The notes under the pieces are model-generated. The model made no database searches. It was not told where the DNA came from and worked only from the letters and a program-made list of their open reading frames with translations. Of a stretch of DNA of 7,571 bases, positions 1 to 5,659 are shown one piece after another. How positions within the stretch are numbered: position 1 is the first letter of the stretch; every line of letters starts with the position of its first letter. This DNA is from Hyphomonadaceae bacterium (GTDB lineage: Bacteria > Pseudomonadota > Alphaproteobacteria > Caulobacterales > Aquidulcibacteraceae), in contig DPWD01000228.1 of assembly GCA_003526465.1 (NCBI GenBank), positions 1-7,571 of the forward strand. The letters are read 5' to 3'. A program made the position numbers and the translations under genes.

Positions 1-2
1 CG

Positions 3-245
3 CGCCCTCGCGGCGGCGGCTTTGAGCCGAACACGCGCGCCCAGGCCGCGCTCGGCATCTCGGCGCGTGAATGCGAGGTGCTCGCCCTCATCGCCGATGG
101 CCGCTCGAACAAGGAAATCGCCAAGCGCCTTATGCTCTCGCCCAACACGGTGAAGACCCACATCGCCCGCCTCTATGAGAAGTTGCCCGCCGCGCGGCGC
201 ACGGAGGCCATTCTTCGCGCGCGCGAATTGGGCCTCATCCCCTGA
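3..245 (+). CDS. LuxR/FixJ-type transcriptional regulator, C-terminal HTH domain (5' end outside window)
   Basis: The frame is open from the window edge to TGA at 243-245, giving the last 80 residues of a larger protein. They form a classic LuxR-type helix-turn-helix: a start like ISARECEVLALIADG, then SNKEIAKRLMLSPNTVKTH, which carries the scaffold and DNA-recognition helices, then a last helix with RRTEA and a tail ending RELGLIP. The RRT[EQ]A...RELGL ending is usual for LuxR proteins of the NarL/FixJ and MalT-like groups. The N-terminal part that would show whether it is a response regulator, an autoinducer sensor or a large ATP-binding regulator lies outside the window, so the signal is unknown. 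One oddity is LP where most relatives have LG/LN/LD just after the recognition helix. The domain call is firm; its targets are unknown, and the VOC/DUF4199 pair downstream is only a positional guess. Confidence 0.9.
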   Translation, partial: RPRGGGFEPNTRAQAALGISARECEVLALIADGRSNKEIAKRLMLSPNTVKTHIARLYEKLPAARRTEAILRARELGLIP

Positions 246-275
246 ACTTGTCCCAATTTTCTGAGCGAGCGACGT

Positions 276-323
276 GAAATCACCCTTTTGGGCGATTGCC
301 ACGGGCGCGCTGCGCGTGATTTC
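276..323 (+). promoter_or_regulatory. Overlapping inverted repeats in the leader between the LuxR and VOC genes
   Basis: GAAATCAC at 276-283 is perfectly repeated in inverse at 316-323 (GTGATTTC). The same left segment can instead pair with 290-297: AATCACCC, a TTTT loop, then GGGCGATT, 7 of 8 pairs. The two pairings exclude each other. The site lies in the 110-base gap after the LuxR stop and about 30 bases before the VOC start. It could be an operator (8-bp arms, 32-base spacer), a weak attenuator, or chance. No clear -35/-10 pair was found. Confidence 0.25.
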
Positions 324-355
324 GATGCGTGGAACCCGACGAGAGCGAGGCGGAA

Positions 356-763
356 ATGGCGAAGGTGATTGGCATTGGCGGCTTGTTCTTCAAGGCAAGC
401 GACACCCAGGCAACCATGCAATGGTATGTCCGTGTGTTGGGACTTGAGCTGACCGATTGGGGCGGCGTGGTGTTTCAGCCTGCGGGGCTGGCCGCCCACC
501 CCGGGGCGGGAACGGTGTTCAACGCCATGGCCGGTGACACTGATTACTTCGCCCCCTCGACCAAGGACTTCATGTTCAATTTCGTTGTCGACGATCTCGA
601 CGGCGTCCTGGCTCGCTGCAAGGCCGAGGGCGTTGAGCCGGTGAAACTGTTTCCCGACGAAGGGATGGGCCGCTTCGCGCACATCATGGATCCGGACGGA
701 CGCAAGATCGAATTGTGGCAGCCCAAACCCATGCCGGCGGCCGCGACAGAAGGGACCGCATAA
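356..763 (+). CDS. VOC family (glyoxalase/bleomycin-resistance fold) protein
   Basis: This 135-residue protein fits a single vicinal-oxygen-chelate module pair, close to the usual family length. The N-terminal strand (VIGIGGLFFKASD) is followed by a helix with WYVRVLGLEL. Near the C-terminus, GRFAHIMDPDGRKIELWQP is the usual final VOC strand with the metal-ligand-position Glu119 in IELW. Such proteins bind a divalent metal or a small hydrophobic molecule in the cytoplasm; the substrate cannot be told from sequence. The frame is open from a GTG at 329, but ATG 356 is preferred: AGCGAGGCGGA lies just upstream at ribosome-binding distance, and relatives begin with MAKV-like residues. The stop is two bases before the next gene's ATG, so the two are probably co-transcribed and translationally coupled. 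Confidence in the fold is high; specific function is unknown. Confidence 0.88.
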   Translation: MAKVIGIGGLFFKASDTQATMQWYVRVLGLELTDWGGVVFQPAGLAAHPGAGTVFNAMAGDTDYFAPSTKDFMFNFVVDDLDGVLARCKAEGVEPVKLFPDEGMGRFAHIMDPDGRKIELWQPKPMPAAATEGTA

Positions 764-765
764 TC

Positions 766-1302
766 ATGCTTCGCTTGATTTTGGCCTACGGCGTCGCGGC
801 CGGCCTCATCGTCGCCGCGCCCATGTTCGCGATGCTGACTCTGGCGCCGAACAATGACATCGCGACCTCCCCGCTCACCGGCTATCTGATCATGATGCTG
901 GCGCTCAGCCTCGTCTTCGTCGGCGTCAAGCGATACCGGGATCGCGTCCAAGGCGGCGTCATCAAGTTCATGCCGGCGTTTTTGATCGGCCTCGCCATCA
1001 GCGCCGTGGCGGGCGTCATCTATGTGATCGGCTGGGAGATCACCCTCGCGGCGACGGATTTCGCCTTCATCGATGGATACAGCGAAGCGATGATCGCCGC
1101 CGAACGCGCCAAGGCGGGCGTCACGCCAGCGGATATCGCCCGCGTCACCGCACAGATGGCGGAGTTCAGAACCCAGTACGCCAATCCGCTGTTCCGCCTG
1201 CCCATGACGTTCATCGAGATATTCCCGGTCGGACTGCTGATCGCGCTGATCTCAGCCGCGCTGCTGCGCAATCCGCGATTTTTACCGGCAAGGGCGGCGT
1301 AA
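766..1302 (+). CDS. DUF4199 domain-containing membrane protein
   Basis: This 178-residue integral membrane protein has about four hydrophobic segments (roughly residues 5-25, 37-54, 69-92 and 146-168). A soluble, charged stretch between the third and fourth (about 100-145) is rich in Ala/Glu/Arg. The C-terminal block, NPLFRLPMTFIEIFPVGLL followed by IALISAALLR, is the most family-like part of DUF4199, whose members are inner-membrane proteins of unknown role. The frame is open from 715, but ATG 766 is chosen: it begins MLRLILAYG, directly as the first membrane segment, and sits two bases after the VOC stop with AAGGGA at 749-754 as a possible ribosome site. The pairing with a VOC gene suggests a shared transcript; it does not reveal a function. 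Confidence 0.85.
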   Translation: MLRLILAYGVAAGLIVAAPMFAMLTLAPNNDIATSPLTGYLIMMLALSLVFVGVKRYRDRVQGGVIKFMPAFLIGLAISAVAGVIYVIGWEITLAATDFAFIDGYSEAMIAAERAKAGVTPADIARVTAQMAEFRTQYANPLFRLPMTFIEIFPVGLLIALISAALLRNPRFLPARAA

Positions 1303-1419
1303 CCTAATACAAGGCGCGCTTCGCTGTGGCGCACAATAAGCAGCTACTTTTGTAATTTTCGTGGGGCCCCAACAGGTGGCGCCAGCGAACCCACTCTGTT
1401 AGGTCCCATCGAGGCCAAC

Positions 1420-1425
1420 GGAGGT
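1420..1425 (+). promoter_or_regulatory. Strong Shine-Dalgarno site (GGAGGT) of the DUF2007 gene
   Basis: GGAGGT at 1420-1425 ends three bases before ATG 1429. It is the best ribosome site in the window and fixes this start. The preceding 126-base gap (1303-1428) contains an A/T-richer stretch near 1335-1360 and two short palindromes (GGGGCCCC at 1362-1369, TGGCGCCA at 1377-1384). An own promoter is plausible there, but no confident -35/-10 pair could be assigned. Confidence 0.6.
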
Positions 1426-1428
1426 CGC

Positions 1429-2247
1429 ATGAAACAAGTCTACGCACCGGCAAATTCGGCCGAAGCTCACATGCTGGCGCATCTACTCGAACAGAATGGC
1501 ATTCGGGCGCATATACACGGCGAGGCATTGCAAGGCGGCGTCGGCGAACTCCCAGCTGGCGGACTGCTGCAGCTCTTGGCTGCGGACAACGACTATGATC
1601 GTGCGCGCGCGCTGATCATCGATTGGGAACAAACGAATGCCGGCAATCCCGCTGAGACGCGCGAAAAGCAATCTGTGCCCATTTGGATTGGTTTGCTCGT
1701 CCTCACTATTGGCGTCGGCGGCGGATGGCTTCTGAGGACGGCGGCACTGAATGGCTCGATTCCGATTGATGCTACGGAAACCCGCCTTGATCGCAATGGA
1801 GACGGGCGCGACGACCTCACATACTTCTTCCGCGTGGGCGCACCTTACGCGTACAGAGCAGAAACAGATCGAAATTTTGACGGTGCGACGGACGCTACGG
1901 ACTACTACGACAGCGAAGGTATAATCATTCGTTTCGAGTCGGACGACAATTTCGATGGCTTTGTCGAAAGCACGACGGCGTACTCCGCTGGCAATCCCAT
2001 TCGCACGGAAACAGACCTGAATCGCAACAGCCTTGTCGACATTCAAATCCATTATCAGCGCGGTGTTATTAGCTACGAAGAGATTCGCGATAACCGAACA
2101 GGTCACATCGCGCGCGTAAACCATTTTGTGAACATGCGGCTAGTTAGGTCTGAAAGTGATTTGAACGGCGACGGATTTCTTGAAACCACGAGGACTTATG
2201 ACGCGCTAAGCGAGGTCACACGCACAGAGACACGCTCTCGGCGCTAG
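1429..2247 (+). CDS. DUF2007 domain protein with one membrane segment and six calcium-loop-like repeats
   Basis: This 272-residue protein has three parts. Residues 1-68 match DUF2007 (putative signal-transducing protein): Ala-rich EAHMLAHLLEQNGI, then GGVGELPAGG, then the D-YDRARALI-W-E ending. Residues 84-104 form one hydrophobic membrane span (VPIWIGLLVLTIGVGGGWLL). Residues 117-272 hold six repeats of about 25 residues with the core DxNxDGxx[DE], starting at Asp121, 147, 172, 196, 221 and 244. Copies 1, 2, 3 and 6 keep the DG turn; copies 4 and 5 are degenerate. The topology suggests the repeats lie across the membrane from the DUF2007 domain. DxNxDG loops usually bind calcium; whether these do is inference. 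The function is unknown. A/T-ending codons look more frequent than in neighbours, so the gene may be a lineage-specific or acquired insertion. Confidence 0.85.
   Translation: MKQVYAPANSAEAHMLAHLLEQNGIRAHIHGEALQGGVGELPAGGLLQLLAADNDYDRARALIIDWEQTNAGNPAETREKQSVPIWIGLLVLTIGVGGGWLLRTAALNGSIPIDATETRLDRNGDGRDDLTYFFRVGAPYAYRAETDRNFDGATDATDYYDSEGIIIRFESDDNFDGFVESTTAYSAGNPIRTETDLNRNSLVDIQIHYQRGVISYEEIRDNRTGHIARVNHFVNMRLVRSESDLNGDGFLETTRTYDALSEVTRTETRSRR
1777..2244 (+). repeat. Coding repeat array: six ~25-residue DxNxDG repeats
   Basis: Within the DUF2007 protein, repeat cores start at residues 121, 147, 172, 196, 221 and 244, a spacing of 26, 25, 24, 25 and 23. Each unit reads approximately E-T/S-x-D-x-N-x-D-G-x-x-D/E, then four residues, an aromatic (Y or F), a short turn, and a strand with Arg/Glu. 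Core examples are DRNGDGRDD, DRNFDGATD, DDNFDGFVE and DLNGDGFLE; DLNRNSLVD and DNRTGHIAR are the decayed units. The DNA copies are diverged, so this is an old duplication rather than a recent tandem expansion. Confidence 0.75.
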
Positions 2248-2250
2248 TTC

Positions 2251-2267
2251 CGGCGGCTCTGCCGCCG
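2251..2267 (+). terminator. GC hairpin directly after the DUF2007 gene, possible terminator
   Basis: CGGCGGC-TCT-GCCGCCG forms a perfect 7-bp stem with a three-base loop, starting three bases after the TAG stop at 2245-2247. No T-run follows, so it is not a canonical intrinsic terminator. It may still stabilise the mRNA end or assist termination. Confidence 0.35.
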
Positions 2268-2321
2268 CGACGCAACATAATGCTTGCCGCGCGGGCGGAA
2301 CGCATGGTTCCCTGAGAACCG

Positions 2322-3170
2322 ATGAGCCCGCCGCCCTTCCAGCACGCGCCCGACAGCCCATGGATTTTCCGCACCTATGCCGGCCATTCGACGCCGGCCG
2401 AGAGCAATAAGCTCTACCGGGCGAATCTCGCGAAAGGCCAAACCGGCCTCTCGGTCGCCTTCGATCTGCCGACGCAGACCGGCTATGACAGCGATCACAT
2501 CCTCGCGCGCGGGGAAGTCGGCAAGGTCGGCGTGCCGATCGGCCATCTCGGCGATCTACGCGCCCTCTTCGACCGCATTCCGCTCGACCGCATGAACACA
2601 TCGATGACGATCAACGCGCCGGCGGCGTGGCTGATCGCGCTCTACGCAACGCTCGCGGAAGAACAGGGCGCGGACTGGCGAAGTCTTCAGGGCACAACCC
2701 AAAACGACATCATCAAGGAATATCTCTCGCGCGGCACCTACATTTTCCCGCCCGCGCCAAGCCTGAAGCTGACGGGCGACACAATCGCCTGGTGCCTGGA
2801 CGCGCTGCCGAAATGGAATCCGGTGAATGTCTGCTCCTATCATCTCCAGGAAGCCGGCGCGACGCCGGAGCAGGAATTGGCCTTTGCGCTCGCAACCGCG
2901 ATTGCGCTGCTCGACGAGGTCCGCGCGCCCCAAGGCGGCCAGTTCATGCGCCCCTCCCCCCTTGCGGGGGAGGGTAGGGTGGGGGGTGCGAGAGCCAACA
3001 TCTCAAATGCGAGTGTTAGCACCCCCACCCCCTCCCCCCTCCCCGCAAGGGGGAGGGGAGCGTATTGCGTCCTCGCCGCTCGCACGCCGCCTCGCGCAAC
3101 AAGCCGGCATCAACCTAGCTCAGCTCAACGGCACCGGCCCGCACGGGCGCGTGGTCAAGCGCGACATTGA
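2322..3170 (+). pseudogene. meaA: 5' fragment of MeaA-type (ethylmalonyl-CoA) mutase, cut off by a palindromic element
   Basis: Residues 13 to about 200 match the start of the large B12-dependent acyl-CoA mutases: WIFRTYAGHST, GQTGLSVAFDLPTQTGYDSD, GEVGKVGVP, MNTSMTINAP, QGTTQNDIIKEYLSRGTYIF. The ending NVCSYHLQEAGATPEQELAF is MeaA/ethylmalonyl-CoA mutase-like; methylmalonyl-CoA mutases typically have ISISGYH there. The enzyme belongs to the ethylmalonyl-CoA pathway of acetyl-CoA assimilation. Family members have roughly 650-700 residues. Here homology stops near base 2921-2950; the frame then reads through the palindrome (RPSPLAGEGRVGG...) and out of frame through pdhC to TGA 3168-3170. Most of the TIM barrel and the cobalamin-binding domain are missing, so the product should be inactive. 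The ATG 2322 start has only a weak ribosome site; a small hairpin (GGTTC-CCTGA-GAACC, 2306-2320) occupies that position. The family is certain; MeaA over a close mutase is likely. Confidence 0.8.
2951..3058. repeat. REP-like nested palindromic element with G-tracts on both strands
   Basis: This is an imperfect long inverted repeat: the left arm is about 2951-2997, the right arm about 3012-3058, with a short unpaired centre. Each arm also has its own hairpin: 2952-2960 with 2966-2974 (9 bp, loop CTTGC) and 3036-3044 with 3050-3058 (9 bp, loop GCAAG). Translated, the arms give the peptides SPLAGEGRVGG and SPLPARGRG, which recur as spurious peptides in alphaproteobacterial proteins carrying such elements (general knowledge, not searched here). 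The element marks the exact boundary between the mutase fragment and the E2 sequence. Confidence 0.85.
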
Positions 3171-3990
3171 AGCAGCGATGAAGGCGCCGCACTCCGAGGC
3201 GCTCAAGCAGCAATCGCGCGAACTGACGACGCAAGCGCCAGCCCAACAGGCCAAGCCGCCAGTCCCGTTCAAATCGCTGGAAACCCACGGCATCCGCTCT
3301 GGTTCCTACGATCTCGTGCCGCTCGACCTCATGCGCAAAACCATCGCCAAGCGCATGACAGAAAGCTTCCGCGACGTGCCGCACTTTCCGTTGACGATCG
3401 ACATAGAGATCGACGGGCTCCTGAAAGCGCGCGGCGACATCAACAAGCGCTTCGCCGATTCCGGCGTGAAGATTTCCGTCAACGACATGTGCATCAAGGC
3501 GGCCGCCTTGGCGCTGAAACTCGTGCCTGAATCGAACGCCAGCTATACCCCCGACGGCATTGCTCAGCATCATCACGCCGACATCGCGGTGGCGGTGGCG
3601 ATTCCTGGCGGCTTGATCACGCCGATCATCTTCGCCGCCGAGACCAAGGGCCTCGCGCAGATCTCCCATGAAATGGCCGATCTCGCCGAGCGGGCGCGCA
3701 ACAAGAAGCTCAAGCCTGAAGAGTTCCAGGGCGGCACCTTCTCGATTTCCAACATGGGCATGATGGGGATCAAGAGCTTCGCCTCCATCATCAACGAGCC
3801 GCACGGCATGATCATGTCGATCGGCGCAGGCGAAAAGCGCCCGATCGTGAAAAACGACGCGCTGGCGATCGCCACGATGATGAGCGTCACGGTCACCTGC
3901 GATCACCGCGTCGTCGACGGCGCGTTGGGGGCGGCATTTCTGAAGGCGTTCCGCGGGTTCCTGGAAGACCCGATGGCGATGTTGTTGTGA
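3007..3990 (+). CDS. pdhC: Pyruvate dehydrogenase E2 (dihydrolipoamide acetyltransferase), 5'-truncated, no lipoyl domain
   Basis: E2 moves acetyl groups from lipoyl-lysine to CoA and forms the core of the pyruvate dehydrogenase complex. Native sequence starts near base 3061 with the E1/E3-binding domain (SSPLARRLAQQAG...GTGPHGRVVKRDIEAA, 3070-3180). An Ala/Pro/Gln linker follows, then the acetyltransferase domain (from about 3301) with RKTIAKRMTES, GGTFSISNMGMMGI and the catalytic DHRVVDG at 3901-3921 (His 3904-3906, Asp 3916-3918). The C-terminus is complete (TGA 3988-3990). The lipoyl domain or domains and the true start are absent: upstream is the palindromic element and then mutase sequence in another frame. 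ATG 3007 lies inside the element and gives a Pro-rich leader (MRVLAPPPPPPSPQGGG); the frame is also open from ATG 2827, but those residues are mutase DNA read out of frame. Family members have about 420-480 residues; here about 310 are native. It is probably a broken or misjoined pdhC. The pyruvate-specific type is favoured by lpd downstream. Confidence 0.82.
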   Translation: MRVLAPPPPPPSPQGGGERIASSPLARRLAQQAGINLAQLNGTGPHGRVVKRDIEAAMKAPHSEALKQQSRELTTQAPAQQAKPPVPFKSLETHGIRSGSYDLVPLDLMRKTIAKRMTESFRDVPHFPLTIDIEIDGLLKARGDINKRFADSGVKISVNDMCIKAAALALKLVPESNASYTPDGIAQHHHADIAVAVAIPGGLITPIIFAAETKGLAQISHEMADLAERARNKKLKPEEFQGGTFSISNMGMMGIKSFASIINEPHGMIMSIGAGEKRPIVKNDALAIATMMSVTVTCDHRVVDGALGAAFLKAFRGFLEDPMAMLL

Positions 3991-4481
3991 GACGAACCAT
4001 TTCGGCGCCTCGACCGGATTTGGCGCCCATCCCCGACTGGGAGTCCTACGAAGCTCTCGCGCGAGAGGTGCTGAATTATCTTGCCGATGGCGATCACCCC
4101 GATTGCGTGCCTCTCCGAGAACAAGTGCGGGTCGCAACTATCCGCGAATTGAACTATAGCGGCGCCGGCTTTTTCCTGTCCTTCGATCTACCTGAGGACA
4201 CGCCTCGACTGTCGCGCAGCGGCGAGATTAGCGACGTCCAGCTTGAGACCGACACCGGCGCAGACCCCATTGGCGTCGTGCTTTTCGTGCGTGACGGACG
4301 AATCGTGGAGTTAGAAGTCTTTGGCTATGCCAACTGGCCGACCGACATCGGCCCATACAGGTGTGGCTACATTAGATGGCAGAAAACGTCAGAGACCGGC
4401 GCAACGGCCGAGCCGACCAGTGTGCGTGATTTCCGTTCATTTTGGGGTGCCGCCGCGGGAGAGGGGGGAGACGGCGCATGA
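3987..4481 (+). CDS. Hypothetical protein, coupled to pdhC
   Basis: This 164-residue soluble protein has no signal peptide or membrane segment. GTG 3987 overlaps the E2 stop (GTGA), and the TGA at 4479-4481 overlaps the next start (ATGA), so it is likely translated by coupling; no clear ribosome site precedes the GTG. The middle reads RELNYSGAGFFLSFDLPED, then GADPIGVVLFVRDGRIVELEVFGY, ending NWPTD. That pattern of a GxGFF strand and then a 'VLFVxDGxIxxLE' hairpin resembles small uncharacterised bacterial proteins, some of which sit near polymorphic-toxin immunity genes. This resemblance is from memory and weak. The C-terminal 30 residues are low-complexity (T/E/G/A) and probably disordered. 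No catalytic motif is visible. Its place inside a pdh operon does not show a role in pyruvate oxidation. Confidence 0.75.
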   Translation: MRRTISAPRPDLAPIPDWESYEALAREVLNYLADGDHPDCVPLREQVRVATIRELNYSGAGFFLSFDLPEDTPRLSRSGEISDVQLETDTGADPIGVVLFVRDGRIVELEVFGYANWPTDIGPYRCGYIRWQKTSETGATAEPTSVRDFRSFWGAAAGEGGDGA

Positions 4482-4933
4482 ACATCGGCGCGTTGATCGG
4501 TGAGTTGTTCGAACATGCCGGCGAAGGCTGGGCCTATGCCTACGCGCTGGCGTTCGTGGCTATGATCGCGGACTCCGCCAAGCCGAAAGCAAGCGAGGCG
4601 CGCCATGGTCGCATTTTGGGCGCGGTGCTGATCGCTGCAAATCTGATCACGCCATTTTTGCTGTTCGTGGCCGGTTTCTGGGCGGTTCGCGACGGAGGCT
4701 TCATCGCCTGGGCGGTCGTGGTCGCGGCGATCTTCGTTCTGATCCTGGTTCCGGGCTTTATCGGTTGGTTCGTGGGCGCGGTGGCGCCGAACGCGGGGCG
4801 CCTGTTCTTCGGCATCGCTCCCGTTCTCGCCTGTGCCGCGCTGGCGTTCGCGGTCTACGTTACTTGGGCCCCCGTTTCCGCCGCGCTCGAAACCTACGTG
4901 CTGCAGCACCTCATCAGCGCAGCAGCCAAGTGA
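4478..4933 (+). CDS. Small integral membrane protein of unknown function
   Basis: This 151-residue protein has three clear hydrophobic spans (about residues 47-70, 74-101 and 109-131). A weaker N-terminal one (about 18-31) suggests three or four membrane passes. The short loop around residues 32-46 (DSAKPKASEARHGR) is basic and probably cytoplasmic. The frame is open further upstream, but ATG 4478 is preferred: it has a GGGGGAG ribosome site about 8 bases before it and makes the typical ATGA overlap with the preceding stop. I do not recognise a named family. It could be an accessory or stress-related inner-membrane protein; no charged transport residues or metal motifs stand out. Confidence 0.75.
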   Translation: MNIGALIGELFEHAGEGWAYAYALAFVAMIADSAKPKASEARHGRILGAVLIAANLITPFLLFVAGFWAVRDGGFIAWAVVVAAIFVLILVPGFIGWFVGAVAPNAGRLFFGIAPVLACAALAFAVYVTWAPVSAALETYVLQHLISAAAK

Positions 4934-4966
4934 GCAGGGCGGGGCGAACCAATCTGAGCGCCCTGC
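4934..4966 (+). terminator. Hairpin after the 4478-4933 gene, possible weak terminator
   Basis: GCAGGGCG at 4934-4941 pairs perfectly with CGCCCTGC at 4959-4966 across a 17-base loop, immediately after the TGA. No T-run follows and the loop is long. The 75-base gap (4934-5008) is the only real break between E2 and the cupin gene. A partial terminator or a start point for the MarC/cupin transcript is possible here. A smaller CTTAG/CTAAG pair lies at 4978-4996. Confidence 0.3.
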
Positions 4967-5008
4967 CCCTCCCTGCCCTTAGAATCTGATGCTAAGCAAA
5001 GCGGCAAC

Positions 5009-5659
5009 ATGCTCTCCCTCTTCCTCGCCTCTTTCGTGACCTTTTTCGTCGCCATCGACCCTGTCGCCATGGCACCGATGTTCACGACCATGACCGCGCG
5101 CATGGGCAAGGAATGGCGCGACCAGATGGCCTGGCGCTCGGTGGCGTACGCGACCTTCATCCTGCTTGCGTTTGCGTTCGGCGGCGCCTGGTTGTTGGAG
5201 CAAATCCACGTTTCGATCGATGCGTTCCGCATCGCCGGCGGCCTGCTCCTGTTCCTGATCGCAGTGGACATGCTGTTCGAGAAGCGCACCGAGCGTCGCG
5301 AAGAACGCGCCGAGAAAATCGCCGCCGAGCAGGCCAAGCACCCCGAGCACCGCGACGACATATCCGTGTTCCCGCTGGCGATACCCTTGATCGCGGGCCC
5401 CGGCGCTATAGCCTCGATCATGCTCTTTTTCGCGCAGAACGACGGGGCGATGGAGCGGGCCGTCATTCTCGCCGGCGCGGGCGCGAACTTGGCTCTCTGC
5501 CTCTTCGCGTTCTTGCTTGCAGGCCCCATATCCAAGCTCATGGGCCCGCAGGTCGGCTCCATGCTGACCCGCGTCTTCGGAATTTTGCTGGCCGCCATGG
5601 CCGCGCAATTCGTCGTCGATGGGATCACAAACGCCTTTAATCTGGGAGCGCCGCATTGA
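5009..5659 (+). CDS. MarC family integral membrane protein
   Basis: This 216-residue protein has the family's usual length and about six membrane spans. MarC-family marks are visible in order: FFVAIDPVAMAPMF (residues 12-25), DAFRIAGGLLLFLIAVDMLF (71-90), a basic/acidic cytoplasmic loop (91-117), DISVFPLAIPLIAGPGAIAS (117-136), and TRVFGILLAAMAAQFVVDGI (187-206). The family was named for a neighbour of the E. coli marRAB operon, but later work did not support a role in antibiotic resistance; its transported substrate, if any, is unknown. ATG 5009 starts directly in the first span; the ribosome site is poor (AAAGCGG about 8 bases upstream). The stop at 5657-5659 overlaps the cupin TTG start, so the two are coupled. 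Confidence 0.9.
   Translation: MLSLFLASFVTFFVAIDPVAMAPMFTTMTARMGKEWRDQMAWRSVAYATFILLAFAFGGAWLLEQIHVSIDAFRIAGGLLLFLIAVDMLFEKRTERREERAEKIAAEQAKHPEHRDDISVFPLAIPLIAGPGAIASIMLFFAQNDGAMERAVILAGAGANLALCLFAFLLAGPISKLMGPQVGSMLTRVFGILLAAMAAQFVVDGITNAFNLGAPH

Noticed and set aside
329..355. GTG 329 as start of the VOC gene
   Set aside because: The extra nine residues (EPDESEAE-like) are not part of the VOC fold, and the bases coding them hold the ribosome site for ATG 356.
2951..3058. CRISPR array or transposon end
   Set aside because: There are only two arms, in inverted orientation, with no spacer series, no target-site duplication that I could see, and no transposase nearby.
2322..3990. A real mutase-E2 fusion protein made by frameshifting, or by a one-base sequencing error in the G/C tracts
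   Set aside because: One indel in the homopolymer runs would join the frames, but an N-terminal mutase fragment without its barrel or B12 domain joined to an E2 core makes no biochemical sense. Repeat-mediated recombination or a misjoin is simpler.
3115..4137. Long minus-strand open frame (340 residues) opposite E2
   Set aside because: It is the shadow of the E2 gene in GC-rich DNA: its product is rich in Arg/His/Asp with no recognisable domain, whereas the + strand has clear E2 motifs.
3987..4933. Toxin-immunity or toxin-antitoxin pair made of the 164- and 151-residue genes
   Set aside because: The first has only a faint likeness to immunity-type proteins and the second is a multi-pass membrane protein. 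No toxin domain or antitoxin DNA-binding motif is visible.
5009..5659. Antibiotic-resistance determinant (from the MarC name)
   Set aside because: The family name comes from its neighbourhood in E. coli; a resistance function is not supported, and nothing here suggests one.
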